Of a stretch of DNA of 64,000 bases, positions 53,244-62,370 are shown one piece after another. The notes under the pieces are model-generated. The model was not told where the DNA came from. It was given only the letters and a program-made list of their open reading frames with translations, and did no database searches. The stretch spans positions 2,790,001 through 2,854,000 of the forward strand of contig NZ_VFQE01000001.1 of NCBI RefSeq assembly GCF_006717095.1, given 5' to 3'. Made by a program: the position numbers and the translations under genes. The stretch is from Blastococcus colisei. Its GTDB lineage: Bacteria > Actinomycetota > Actinomycetes > Mycobacteriales > Geodermatophilaceae. Position 1 is the stretch's first letter. Every line of letters begins with the position of its first letter.

Positions 53244-54581
53244 TCAGCGCGTGCGCCGCACGATCGCCCGGAGTTTGGTGAGTCGTTCGCCCAGTCGCGA
53301 CTCGGCACCGCGGCCCGTCGGTCGGTAGTAGTCCTTCCCGACCAGGGCGTCGGGCGGGTACTGCTGCGGGACCACGCCGTCGGGGTGGGCGTGCGGGTAG
53401 ACGTAGGTCCTGCCGTGGCCGAGCTTCTTCGCCCCGGGGTAGTGCGCGTCCCGCAGACCGGGCGGCACGGGGCCGGCCAGCCCGGCGTGCACGTCGGCCA
53501 TGGACTCGCCGATGCCGACGGTCAGGGCGTTGGACTTCGGCGCCGTCGCCAGGTGGACGACCGCCTGCGCGAGCGGGAAGTGACCCTCGGGCATCCCGAT
53601 GAACGCCACCGCGTCGGCGGCCGCGACCGCCGTGAGGAGCGCGGTCGGATCGGCCATGCCGATGTCCTCGCTGGCGGAGATGACCAGCCGGCGGGCGATG
53701 AACCGCGGGTCCTCACCCGCCGCCACCATCCGGGCCAGGTAGTGCAGGGCGGCATCGACGTCGCTGCCTCGGATGCTCTTGATCAGCGCGCTGGCGACGT
53801 CGTAGTGCTGGTCGCCCTGCCGGTCATAGCGGACGGCGGCCTGCGCGACCGCGGTCTCGAGCGTGCCGAGGTCGAGCACGTCGGCGCCGGCCGCCGTCGC
53901 CGCCCCGGCGCCGGACTCCAGCGCGGTCAGGGCCTTGCGGGCGTCGCCGCCGGCGACCCGAACCAGGTGCAGCTCGGCCTCCTCGGTGAGGGTGACCGCG
54001 CCGTCGAGACCGCGTTCGCTGGTCAGCGCGCGGTGCAGGACGGCGCGGATGTCGTCGTCGGACAGCGGCTGCAGGGCGAGGACGAGACTGCGCGACAGCA
54101 ACGGGCTGACGACGGAGAAGAACGGGTTCTCGGTGGTGGCCGCGATGAGGCTGACGATCCGGTCCTCCACCGCACTCAGCAGCGAGTCCTGCTGGGTCTT
54201 GGAGAAGCGGTGCACCTCGTCGATGAACAGGACCGTGCGGCGTCCGGCGTACGTGAGTTCCCGCTTGGCGGCGGTGATGACCGCGCGGACCTCCTTGACG
54301 CCGGAGTCCAGGGCCGAGAGCTGGACGAACTGCCGCTTGGTGGCCAGGGAGATGACGTGCGCCAGCGTGGTCTTCCCGGTGCCGGGCGGGCCGTAGAGCA
54401 CCAGCGACATCGGCTCGTCGGACTCCACCAGCCTCCGCAGCGGCGCCCGCTCGCCGAGCAGGTGCTGCTGGCCGACGACCTCGTCCAGCGCACGCGGCCG
54501 CATCCGGACCGCCAGCGGCGCGCCCGCGTCGATCGCCGCCTCGGCCGCGACCTCCGCTGGGTCGTCGAACAGCGAACTCAC
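53244..54581 (-). CDS. rarA: Replication-associated recombination protein A (RarA/MgsA AAA+ ATPase)
   Basis: A 445 aa clamp-loader-like AAA+ protein. Walker [14 protein letters not shown], Walker [11 protein letters not shown], sensor region [11 protein letters not shown], and the C-terminal tetramerisation segment ([34 protein letters not shown]) are present. It acts at stalled replication forks. The GTG at 54579-54581 gives [15 protein letters not shown]; an upstream Arg/Thr-rich extension is rejected. Confidence 0.94.
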   Translation of the reverse strand: MSSLFDDPAEVAAEAAIDAGAPLAVRMRPRALDEVVGQQHLLGERAPLRRLVESDEPMSLVLYGPPGTGKTTLAHVISLATKRQFVQLSALDSGVKEVRAVITAAKRELTYAGRRTVLFIDEVHRFSKTQQDSLLSAVEDRIVSLIAATTENPFFSVVSPLLSRSLVLALQPLSDDDIRAVLHRALTSERGLDGAVTLTEEAELHLVRVAGGDARKALTALESGAGAATAAGADVLDLGTLETAVAQAAVRYDRQGDQHYDVASALIKSIRGSDVDAALHYLARMVAAGEDPRFIARRLVISASEDIGMADPTALLTAVAAADAVAFIGMPEGHFPLAQAVVHLATAPKSNALTVGIGESMADVHAGLAGPVPPGLRDAHYPGAKKLGHGRTYVYPHAHPDGVVPQQYPPDALVGKDYYRPTGRGAESRLGERLTKLRAIVRRTR

Positions 54582-54724
54582 ACTGTCCTCGGTTCGCTCC
54601 CGCGGGGCGCTCCGCTCCTCGGTCGCTGTCCCCCGCAAGCGGGAGGTGCCCCCAGCCTGCGGCGATGCTCACGCCCCTGTCCGCTCACGTATGCGAACGC
54701 TACCCGCGGGGCACGACACCCTTC

Positions 54725-55594
54725 GTGCAGCAGCGAAGCATCGGGAACGACACCGTCGGCCGGGTCAGCGTCGGGGCCATCGGCCTGGGCGCCATGCCCC
54801 TGTCCACCAAGGAGGACCGCCCCACGCGAGAGAACGCGATCGGCGTCGTGCACGCCGCACTCGACGCGGGGGTGACGCTGATCGACACGGCCGACGCCTA
54901 CTCCCGCGACGAGGCGGAGTTCGGCCACAACGAGTCGCTCGTCGCCGAGGCGGTGTCGTCCTACGGGGCCTCCGACGTCCTCATCGCCACGAAGGGCGGC
55001 CACACCCGGGAGGGCACCGAGTGGGGGCTCGACGGGTCGCCGTCCTACCTCCGGCGGGCCTGCGAGGCGTCGCTGCGGCGGCTCGGGGTGGAGGCGATCG
55101 GGCTCTACCAGTTCCACCGGCCGGACCCGTCGACACCGTGGGAGGTGTCGATGGCCGGCCTGCGCTCGCTGTTCGACGACGGCCTGGTGCGCATGGTCGG
55201 GATCTCGAACGCCTCGGTTCCGCAGATCGACTCCGCCCGCGCGGTCCTCGGTGAGGCGCTGGTCGCCGTCCAGAACCAGTTCTCGCCCGGCTACCGGTCA
55301 TCGGCCGTCGAGCAGGCCCACTGCGCCGAGCACGGGCTGACGTGGCTGCCGTGGAGCCCGTTCGGCGGGGTGTCGGCGGCCGGGTCGCTGGGGGCTGCGG
55401 CGCCCGCCTTCGCCGAGGTCGCCGACGAGCTCGGGGTCTCGGTCTACCGGGTGACGCTCGCCTGGCACCTGGCGCAGTCCGACGTCGTCCTCCCCATCCC
55501 GGGGGCCTCGCGCCGGGAGTCCGTCCAGGACTCCGCGGCGGCCGCGGACCTGGAACTGACCGACGACCAACTCACCCGCCTGAACAGCGCCTGA
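54725..55594 (+). CDS. Aldo/keto reductase family oxidoreductase
   Basis: A 289 aa TIM-barrel NADPH-dependent oxidoreductase. Catalytic tetrad residues are visible: Asp and Tyr in LIDTADAYSRDEAE, Lys in LIATKGGH and His in LYQFHRPDPS. The nucleotide-binding end has PIPGASRRESVQDSAAA. The GTG at 54725 is chosen because QQRSIGNDTVGRVSVGAIGLG is the family's usual start. Substrate is not readable. It is divergent from rarA. Confidence 0.87.
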   Translation: MQQRSIGNDTVGRVSVGAIGLGAMPLSTKEDRPTRENAIGVVHAALDAGVTLIDTADAYSRDEAEFGHNESLVAEAVSSYGASDVLIATKGGHTREGTEWGLDGSPSYLRRACEASLRRLGVEAIGLYQFHRPDPSTPWEVSMAGLRSLFDDGLVRMVGISNASVPQIDSARAVLGEALVAVQNQFSPGYRSSAVEQAHCAEHGLTWLPWSPFGGVSAAGSLGAAAPAFAEVADELGVSVYRVTLAWHLAQSDVVLPIPGASRRESVQDSAAAADLELTDDQLTRLNSA

Positions 55595-55609
55595 CCGGTC
55601 GGTCCGTCG

Positions 55610-55632
55610 CCCCCGGGGAGGCCGCCCGGGGG
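55610..55632 (+). terminator. Hairpin after the aldo/keto reductase gene
   Basis: CCCCCGGG (55610-55617) pairs with CCCGGGGG (55625-55632), 15 nt after the stop codon. No T-run follows. Plausible transcript end before the cyclase gene. Confidence 0.4.
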
Positions 55633-55695
55633 TAGCAGCGCGCGGATCGTGCAGGGCGCTGGTGCCGGCGGGGTGGTGGGGAGCACACTGACCCG

Positions 55696-57219
55696 GTGGA
55701 CCCGGCCGGGCTCCCCCGCACGCAGGACGAGTCGGGCCGTCGGCACCAGGGGGTAGGCCGGCGGCTGGTCGGCGTCGTCCGGCCGGAGGACGTGGTCGTC
55801 CTGGTGGGGCTGCTGCTCCCGCTGGCCGGGCTGGTGTTCCTGCTCCGGCCGGACTACTCCGCCGTCCACTGGACCAGCCCGGCGATGCACTTCGTCTTCT
55901 TCCTGCTCGTCGGCTCCATCGCGGCCAGCCTCTCGCTGGTGGCCGGCGCGGCCGCGCGACGACGCGGCGACGCCCGGGTCTTCCTCCTGTCGCTGGCCTT
56001 CCTCGCGATCAGCGGCTTCATGGCCCTGCACGCCGCCGGAACCCAACACGTCCTGACCGACGAGTCGCTGCCCGGGTTCACCGTCGCCATCACGGTGGGG
56101 CTGCTCGTCGCCGCTCCGTTCGCGCTGGCGTCGGCGTACGTGGACATCCGGCCGTGGGCGGGGCCGGCGGTCATGCGGGCGCGGCCGTTGCTGCGAGGTG
56201 GGATCGTCGTCGCATTGGTCGCGTGGGGGGCCTGGTCGCTGGGGAACTGGCCGCCCATCGACGTCATCACCGGCGAGGGACCCAGCGGCGACGCGCTCGA
56301 GATCGCCGCCGGTCTCGCCGCCCTGGCCTACGTCGCCGCCGCCGCCCGGCTGTGGTGGGTGCACCGGGACCACCCTGGCTTCCTCGTCCTCAGCGTCGTC
56401 ACCTGCTACGTCCTGCTGGGCGAGGCGCTCGTGGGGGTGGCGGCTGCCGGCGAACGGAAGTTCCACCCGTCGTGGTGGGTCTGGCACGCACTGATCGTCG
56501 CCGGCTTCCTGCTCGTGTTCCTCGCTGCCCGGCGGGAGTGGGGCGAGGAGCGGTTCCGGCCGCTCTACCTGCCCGGGACCCGCGAACAGCGGCAGGAGGT
56601 CTCGGTGCTCGTCGGCGATCTCGCCGGCTACACCGGCTTCGCCGAGCACCGGGACCCGGCCGAGGTCGCCGCGATGCTCCGGGCCTACTACGAGGTCGCC
56701 ACGCCCCTCATCGCCCGCCGGTACAAGGGCGAGGTCGAGAAGTTCGCGGGCGACGGCATCTTCGCCACGTTCAACCGACGCGGCGACCAGGCCGACCACG
56801 CGCGGCGCGCCGTCGAGGCCGCGGCGGCCCTCCAGGGCGAGGTTGCCCGTATCCGGAGCGCACGGCCGGACTGGCCGGGCCTGCGAGTCGGCGTCAACAG
56901 CGGACCTGTCGTGGTCTCCGAGATGGGGGGCAGCGGGTACGTCGTCTACGCCGCCGTCGGCGACACGGTCAACGTCGCGGCCCGGCTGCAGGCCGCGGCG
57001 CCGGTCGGCGGTGTGCTGGTCGGGGAACGCACCGGGCGGTTGATCGACGACGCCGCCCCCCTGCAGCCGGCCCCTCGGATGCGGGTCAAGGGCAAGACGG
57101 ACGAGGTCGACGCCTACCTGCTGCAGCTTCCCGAGCCCCGCACCTCCCCCGACCCGCGGCCCGCCGCTCCGTCGCCGGAGCCCGCGATGACCTTCTTCCG
57201 CACGAGGAGACGCCGATGA
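55696..57219 (+). CDS. Membrane-bound class III adenylate/guanylate cyclase
   Basis: A 507 aa protein. Residues ~30-290 contain about seven to eight membrane helices; the cytosolic C-terminal domain (~300-480) is a class III cyclase with metal Asp residues in SVLVGDLAGYTGFAEH and KFAGDGIFATF, and VGDTVNVAARLQ later. Substrate choice (ATP or GTP) is uncertain. A Pro-rich tail ends in a basic RTRRRR. Its stop overlaps the CBS gene start (ATGA), so the two are coupled. The membrane part resembles no sensor domain I can name. Confidence 0.87.
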   Translation: MDPAGLPRTQDESGRRHQGVGRRLVGVVRPEDVVVLVGLLLPLAGLVFLLRPDYSAVHWTSPAMHFVFFLLVGSIAASLSLVAGAAARRRGDARVFLLSLAFLAISGFMALHAAGTQHVLTDESLPGFTVAITVGLLVAAPFALASAYVDIRPWAGPAVMRARPLLRGGIVVALVAWGAWSLGNWPPIDVITGEGPSGDALEIAAGLAALAYVAAAARLWWVHRDHPGFLVLSVVTCYVLLGEALVGVAAAGERKFHPSWWVWHALIVAGFLLVFLAARREWGEERFRPLYLPGTREQRQEVSVLVGDLAGYTGFAEHRDPAEVAAMLRAYYEVATPLIARRYKGEVEKFAGDGIFATFNRRGDQADHARRAVEAAAALQGEVARIRSARPDWPGLRVGVNSGPVVVSEMGGSGYVVYAAVGDTVNVAARLQAAAPVGGVLVGERTGRLIDDAAPLQPAPRMRVKGKTDEVDAYLLQLPEPRTSPDPRPAAPSPEPAMTFFRTRRRR

Positions 57220-57659
57220 GCTCGTCTGCGGCCACCACGGGCCACCCCACCGTGCGGGAGGTGATGCGCCCGCCGGTGACGACGGTGGAGCGGGACGCGC
57301 ACGTCGCCGCGGCCGCCTACCTCATGAAGAAGTCGCACGACAACGCTCTCGTGGTGGTCACCGACGGGGCCACCCGCACGCCCGTCACGCTGATCTGTGA
57401 CAGCGACATCACGCAGGCCGTGGCGGACGGACGGAACCTCGAGGACGCGCGGATCAACCAGTTGCGGCTGCCGCCGATGGTCCTCCTGACCCCGGACACC
57501 CCGGTGTCCGAGGCGGCGGAACGGATGCTCGCGGTGGGGGTCGTCTACGCGCCCGTCGTGGCCGAGGGCGCGCTGGTGGGGCTGGCGGACCTGGCGGGCC
57601 TCTGCCGGGGGCTGCTCGTCGAGCGCGGCTCGGGCGGGCCGGCGGGCGAAGGGGCGTAG
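57216..57659 (+). CDS. CBS-domain pair protein
   Basis: A 147 aa protein consisting of two CBS motifs (VREVMRPPVTTVERDAHVAA and INQLRLPPMVLLTPDTPVSE), a Bateman module that binds adenine nucleotides or similar ligands. Coupled to the cyclase gene, it may sense nucleotide state for the local circuit. Its 3' end overlaps the 3' end of the convergent histidine kinase gene by 115 bp. Confidence 0.85.
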   Translation: MSSSAATTGHPTVREVMRPPVTTVERDAHVAAAAYLMKKSHDNALVVVTDGATRTPVTLICDSDITQAVADGRNLEDARINQLRLPPMVLLTPDTPVSEAAERMLAVGVVYAPVVAEGALVGLADLAGLCRGLLVERGSGGPAGEGA

Positions 57660-59002
57660 TACCGGCGCCAGGCACGCCGGGGCAGCACCACCCGCGCACG
57701 GGTGACGCCGTCGGCCGACGTCAGCGTCAGCTCGCCGCCGTGCTGCTGGGTGACGACGGCGAGCGACGTGGCCAGGCCCAGCCCGGTGCCCTCGCCGACC
57801 GGCTTGGTGGTGAAGAACGCGTCGAAAGCCCGCTCGAGCACCTCCGGCGGCACCGGGGGGCCGGTGTTCTCCACGTCGACCTCCACCCGGTCCCCGGCCG
57901 GTCGGGTGCGGACGGTCAGCGTCCCCCGCTGCCCCACCGCGGCCACCGCGTTGTCGAGCAGGTTGACCCACACCAGCGCCAGGTCGGCCGCCCGGCCCTC
58001 GACGTAGCGGGCTCCGGCGTCCAGATCACGGACCACGACGATCTCGGGCGGGATCTTGTGCCGCACCAGGACCAGGGCCTGCTCCAGACCCGCGTGCAGG
58101 TCGACCTCGGTCAGCCCCTGGTCGGCCGAGTACGCGAGTGGCCGCACCCCGGTGACGATGCGGGAGAGGTGCTCCGCCGCCGCGGCGAGCTCCTCCAGGA
58201 GGGCCGACACCTCCGTTGCGCGCAGGAGGTCGCGGACGGCTCCGGCGCGCTCCTCCGGACGGAGGCCGGCCAGCGCCCCCTCGAGGGCCCGCGGATCGAC
58301 CCCGAGCCCGGCCAGCTGCTCCGCGGCGGCCCGGGTCAGGCCGGGCGCCGCCCGCCGCAGCACGCCCGCGATCGCGGTCGCCGCGTCGGACCGGGCCAGC
58401 GGATCCCCGGGCGCGGCGGCGGCCAGGGCCCGGAGGGGACCGGCGGGTGAGTCGGCCGACAGCAGCGCGCGCAGTCGCGCCGCGCTGCGCGCCACCGCGG
58501 CGGCGGGGTTGTTCACCTCGTGCAGCAGGCCCGCCGCCAGAGCACCCAGCGCGGCCATCCGCTCCCGCTGCCGCAGCAGCGCCTCCTCCCGGGCCAGCCG
58601 GCGGGTGATGGCCTGGACGAGCGCACGGGCCGACCCCGGATGGGCGAGCAGCCTGTCCAGGGCATCGCCGCCGATCCTCCGGACCCGCGCGCGCGTCCGG
58701 GCCCGGACGGTCGCCGACCTCGGCAGTCCCTGCAGCACACCCAGCTCCCCCAGGAGGTCGCCCCGCGTGCAGACGTTGAGCAGCAGGTGCGCTCCTCCCC
58801 CGTCCCGCGTCACCTCCAGCTCGCCGTCCAGGACGACGAGCAGCGCGTCCGAGGGATCACCCTCGGCCATGAGCACCGCGCCGGCCGGCACCTCGACCGT
58901 CCGTCCCTCGGCAGCCAGCTCGGTGACGTCCCGGTCGGGCAGCTCGGCGAACAAGTTCGAGCTCCGCAGCGCGGCGACCACGTCGCCGGCCGCGTCCGTC
59001 AC
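57545..59002 (-). CDS. Sensor histidine kinase with N-terminal cyclic-nucleotide-binding domain
   Basis: A 485 aa soluble kinase. Residues ~1-130 are a CRP-like cNMP-binding domain with GELGVLQGLPRSATV, retaining the Glu and Arg that contact the cyclic phosphate. The H-box is LLHEVNNPAAAVARS (about residue 175), and the HATPase domain has NLLDNAVAAVG and GEGTGLGLATS. The C-terminal ~45 residues (PSPAGPPEPRSTSSPRQRPA) are low complexity and antisense to the CBS gene. Its GTG start overlaps the receiver/reductase stop, so the two form a two-gene unit. Confidence 0.85.
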   Translation of the reverse strand: MTDAAGDVVAALRSSNLFAELPDRDVTELAAEGRTVEVPAGAVLMAEGDPSDALLVVLDGELEVTRDGGGAHLLLNVCTRGDLLGELGVLQGLPRSATVRARTRARVRRIGGDALDRLLAHPGSARALVQAITRRLAREEALLRQRERMAALGALAAGLLHEVNNPAAAVARSAARLRALLSADSPAGPLRALAAAAPGDPLARSDAATAIAGVLRRAAPGLTRAAAEQLAGLGVDPRALEGALAGLRPEERAGAVRDLLRATEVSALLEELAAAAEHLSRIVTGVRPLAYSADQGLTEVDLHAGLEQALVLVRHKIPPEIVVVRDLDAGARYVEGRAADLALVWVNLLDNAVAAVGQRGTLTVRTRPAGDRVEVDVENTGPPVPPEVLERAFDAFFTTKPVGEGTGLGLATSLAVVTQQHGGELTLTSADGVTRARVVLPRRAWRRYYAPSPAGPPEPRSTSSPRQRPARSASPTSAPSATTGA

Positions 59003-60639
59003 CGCCCGGCCAGCCGCTCGTGGACGAAGCTGACCGCCATCGCCCCCTCGCCGACCGCCGAGGCGATGCGCTTGACCGATCCGCGGCGGACGTCGCCGGC
59101 CGCGAACACGCGCGGCACCGACGTCTCCAGCGGCAGCGGCGGCACCGGCAGCGGCCACCCCTCCGGCGGCTGACCGAGGTCCGCGCCGGTGAGCACGAAC
59201 CCCCGCTCGTCCCGGCGCACGACGCCGTCCAGCCAGCTGGTCCTCGGGGCCTGCCCGATGAAGACGAACACCGCGTCGGCGGGCACCTCTCGCTCCTCGG
59301 CGCCGGTGCGCAGCCGCAGCCCCTCCAGCCGCCGTTCGCCCAGGACGCCGGCGACCTCCGTCCGGTTCCCGACGGTGATGGTGTCGGATGCCTCGATCCG
59401 GTCGACGAGGTAGCGGGACATCGTGCTCGCCAGGTCCTCGCCGCGGATCAGCAGCGTCACCGAGGCGGCGAACGCGGACAGGAACATCGCCGCCTGGCCG
59501 GCCGAGTTGCCGCCGCCCACCACGAACACCCGTCCACCGCTGTGGTCGACGGCCTCGGCTCGCCCGGCCCCGTAGTAGACGCCCATGCCGGTCAGTGCGG
59601 CGGCACCCGGGACGTCGAGGGTCCGGTAGGTCACCCCGGAGGTGATGACGAGGGCCGACGCGCTGACCTCGCCGCCGTCTGCGATCCGGACGATCGTGTA
59701 CGGGTCGGCCCGCGCCAGGCCGACCGCCTCACTGGGCACCAGCATCTCCGCTCCGAACCGCGTCGCCTGCTCGCGTGCCCGCAGGGTGAGGTCCGCGCCG
59801 GACAGGCCGACCGGGAAACCCAGGTAGTTCTCGATCCGGCTGGTCGTGCCGGCCTGCCCGCCCGGCGCGCTGCACTCCAGCAGCAGGGTGGCGAGCCCCT
59901 CGGAGGCCCCGTACACCGCCGCCGCGAGCCCGGCCGGACCCGCGCCGGCGATCACCAGGTCGTAGGCCTCGCGCTCGGCACGCACGTGCAGGCCGATGCG
60001 CTGGGCGACCCCGTGCAGATCGGGTCGGGCCAGCACCTCGCCGTCCTCGAGCACCACGACCGGCAGTTCGCCGGCGTCGACCCCGGCGATCTCGAGCAGC
60101 TCCCGCGCCTGCGCGTCGGCCTCCACGTCCAGCCAGCGGTAGGGCACGAGGTTGCGGGCCAGGAACTGGCGCACGTCGTGCGTGGCCGGCGACCAGCGGT
60201 CCCCGATCAGGCGCAGGTTCGCCGCGGGCGCCGGGCGCCGCCAGGTCTCCAGCAGGTCGTCCAGCACCGGGTACAGCCGGTCCTCGGGCGGGTCCCACGG
60301 CTTGAGCAGGTAGTGGTGCACGTCAGCGTCGTTGATGGCCCGGATCGCGGCCTCGGTGTCGGCGTAGGCGGTGAGCAGCACCCGGCGCGCCTCCGGGTAC
60401 AGCCGGCGTGAGGCGGTGAGCAACTCGATGCCGCTCATGCCGGGCATGCGCTGGTCGACCAGCAGCAGCGCGACCGGGTCCTCGCGCAGCCGCAGCCGGT
60501 GGAGCAGGTCCAGCGCCTGGTTCCCGGACGACGCGGTGAGCACCTGGTAGTGCTCGGCGTAGCGGTCCCGCAGGTCGCGCTCGACAGCGGCGAGCACCGG
60601 TGCGTCGTCGTCCACGGCCAGCAGCACCGGACTGCCCAT
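58999..60639 (-). CDS. Response-regulator / thioredoxin-reductase-like FAD fusion protein
   Basis: A 546 aa fusion. Residues ~1-125 are a receiver domain (LLAVDDDAPVLAAVERDL, phosphoacceptor in LLLVDQRMPGMSG, LLKPWDPPEDRL). A short glutaredoxin-like linker region (~140-215) precedes a thioredoxin-reductase-type FAD/NAD domain (YDLVIAGAGPAGLAAAVYGA, FVVGGGNSAGQAAMFLS, RVFAAGDVRRGSVKRIASA). The redox CxxC is absent: that position reads GVYYGAGRAEA. So it is probably a flavoprotein oxidase or sensor, not a thioredoxin reductase. The adjacent kinase is the likely phosphodonor. Confidence 0.87.
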   Translation of the reverse strand: MGSPVLLAVDDDAPVLAAVERDLRDRYAEHYQVLTASSGNQALDLLHRLRLREDPVALLLVDQRMPGMSGIELLTASRRLYPEARRVLLTAYADTEAAIRAINDADVHHYLLKPWDPPEDRLYPVLDDLLETWRRPAPAANLRLIGDRWSPATHDVRQFLARNLVPYRWLDVEADAQARELLEIAGVDAGELPVVVLEDGEVLARPDLHGVAQRIGLHVRAEREAYDLVIAGAGPAGLAAAVYGASEGLATLLLECSAPGGQAGTTSRIENYLGFPVGLSGADLTLRAREQATRFGAEMLVPSEAVGLARADPYTIVRIADGGEVSASALVITSGVTYRTLDVPGAAALTGMGVYYGAGRAEAVDHSGGRVFVVGGGNSAGQAAMFLSAFAASVTLLIRGEDLASTMSRYLVDRIEASDTITVGNRTEVAGVLGERRLEGLRLRTGAEEREVPADAVFVFIGQAPRTSWLDGVVRRDERGFVLTGADLGQPPEGWPLPVPPLPLETSVPRVFAAGDVRRGSVKRIASAVGEGAMAVSFVHERLAGR

Positions 60640-60744
60640 GACAACCCCCACGCATTCGGCGGGCACCGCCGGATCGGGGCGGTGGGCGGACGCTACGCCC
60701 GATGGGCGGGTGCTGACCAGGCGCGGACGGGCGGCCGCCGGCTC

Positions 60745-61833
60745 TCAGCGGCCGAGCGTCTCCCTCAGCGCGGCCAGCACGAGGGCGACCTTGTCCGGCG
60801 TCGCGTTGGCGCCCATGAGCCCGATCCGCCAGACGGTGGCCGCGTAGGCGCCCACTCCCCCGCCGATCTCGACATCGAAGCGCTCCAGCAGCTCCTTGCG
60901 GACGGCGGCGGAGTCGACGCCGTCGGGAACCTTCACCGTGGTCAGCTCCGGCAGCCGGTGGCCCTCGGCGGCGAAGAGCTCGAGCCCCAGCTCGGCCAGC
61001 CCCTCGTGCAGCAGCCGGCCGGCCTCGGCGTGCCGGGCGTGGACGGCGTCCAGGCCCTCCTCGATGATCCGGCCCAGCCCCGCGTGCAGCGACACGACCA
61101 TCCCGGTCGGCGCGGTGTGGTGGTAGGTGCGCCCCGATCCGGCCGCCTCGCCCGCGTAGCCGCCCAGCAGCCCGAGGTCGAGGTACCAGCTCTGCGGCTT
61201 CTCGATGCGCCGCTCCCAGGCCCGGTCGCTGATGGTGAACGGGGCCAGGCCGGGGGCGACGCCGAGGCACTTCTGCGAGCCGGAGTAGGCGAGGTCCACG
61301 CCCCAGTCGTCCAGCCGCACCGGGATGCCGCCGAGCGAGGTCACGCAGTCGGCGAGCAGCAGCGCATCGCCCTTGCCCGCGGCCAGCGGTTGGAGGTCCG
61401 ACCGCACGCCGGTCGAGGTCTCCGCGTGGACGGCGGCGATGAGCTTCGGCGACGGGTGGGCGGCGAGGACGCGGTCGGCGTCGACCGGCTGCCCCCACTC
61501 GTGCTCCACGGCCACCACCTCGGCCCCGCACCGTGCGGCGACCTCGACCATGCGCTGGCCGAACAGCCCGTTGACCGCCACGACGACGACGTCACCCGGC
61601 CCGACGGTGTTGACGAAGGCCGCCTCCATGCCCGCGGAACCGGTCGCCGACAGCGGCAGGGTGCGCCGGTTCGCCGTCCCGAAGACCTGGCGGAGCCGGT
61701 CGGAGGTCTCGTCGAGGATGCCCAGGAACACCGGGTCGAGGTGGCCCAGCAGCGGCCGGCCGAGGGCGACGGTCGCCTCCGGGTACGGATTCGACGGACC
61801 GGGACCGAGCAGGGTGCGGGCACGTAGCGGCAT
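60745..61833 (-). CDS. Class V aminotransferase, alanine/serine-glyoxylate type
   Basis: A 362 aa PLP enzyme. LGPGPSNPYPEATVAL opens the family; SATGSAGMEAAFVNTV and LADCVTSLGGIPVRLDDW are PLP contacts, and the Schiff-base Lys is in YSGSQKCLGVAPG. Likely transfers an amino group between alanine or serine and glyoxylate. I use ATG 61831-61833; a TTG three codons earlier is possible. It is divergent from the ASCH gene by 38 bp. Confidence 0.87.
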   Translation of the reverse strand: MPLRARTLLGPGPSNPYPEATVALGRPLLGHLDPVFLGILDETSDRLRQVFGTANRRTLPLSATGSAGMEAAFVNTVGPGDVVVVAVNGLFGQRMVEVAARCGAEVVAVEHEWGQPVDADRVLAAHPSPKLIAAVHAETSTGVRSDLQPLAAGKGDALLLADCVTSLGGIPVRLDDWGVDLAYSGSQKCLGVAPGLAPFTISDRAWERRIEKPQSWYLDLGLLGGYAGEAAGSGRTYHHTAPTGMVVSLHAGLGRIIEEGLDAVHARHAEAGRLLHEGLAELGLELFAAEGHRLPELTTVKVPDGVDSAAVRKELLERFDVEIGGGVGAYAATVWRIGLMGANATPDKVALVLAALRETLGR

Positions 61834-61871
61834 GCTGAGCAAACTACCGGCGCCGACACGGAGGGGCAGGA

Positions 61872-62369
61872 ATGACCGACCAGACCCTCGACCCCGTGCG
61901 ACGGGACGACGCCCGGGCCATGTGGCACGCCTACGCCGCCGCGACGGGACGCCCCGCCGACGAGGAGCTGCCCGTCGAGCGGTTCGGCGACGGCGCCGCG
62001 CTCGCCGACGAGCTCATCGGTCTGGTGCTGGCCGGCACCAAGCGGGCGACGGCGGCCCTGGTCACCGACTTCCTCGACGACGGCGAGCCACTGCCCCGGA
62101 TCGGCGGTCACTGGGTCGCCTGCGACGGCGCAGGCGCTCCCCGGGCGATCCTGCGCAGCGTCGATCTCCGGCTCGGCCCACTGGCCAGCGTCGACGACGC
62201 CTTCGCCCGGGACGAGGGGGAGGGTGACCGCACGCGCGACAGCTGGCTACGGGAACACGAGCGCTACTTCCGCCGGACCGAGGCCGCTCACGGGCGGCAG
62301 TGGAGCGACGACGCCGAGGTCCTCTTCGAGCGGTTCCGGGTGGTCTGGCCGCCGGAGATCGCGGACTAG
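61872..62369 (+). CDS. ASCH domain protein
   Basis: A 165 aa protein with the ASCH fold: FGDGAALADELIGLVLAGTKRATA (conserved GxKxxT-type motif) and RAILRSVDLRLGPLASVDD, with a C-terminal FERFRVVWPP. ASCH proteins bind RNA or modified nucleosides; some hydrolyse N4-acetylcytidine. Initiation at ATG 61872 after GAGGGGCAGG. Its stop is one base from the aspS stop on the other strand. Confidence 0.83.
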   Translation: MTDQTLDPVRRDDARAMWHAYAAATGRPADEELPVERFGDGAALADELIGLVLAGTKRATAALVTDFLDDGEPLPRIGGHWVACDGAGAPRAILRSVDLRLGPLASVDDAFARDEGEGDRTRDSWLREHERYFRRTEAAHGRQWSDDAEVLFERFRVVWPPEIAD

Positions 62370-62370
62370 C

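Noticed and set aside
58999-60639. Annotation as an ordinary thioredoxin reductase (trxB)
   Set aside because: The redox CxxC is missing and a receiver domain is fused at the N-terminus.
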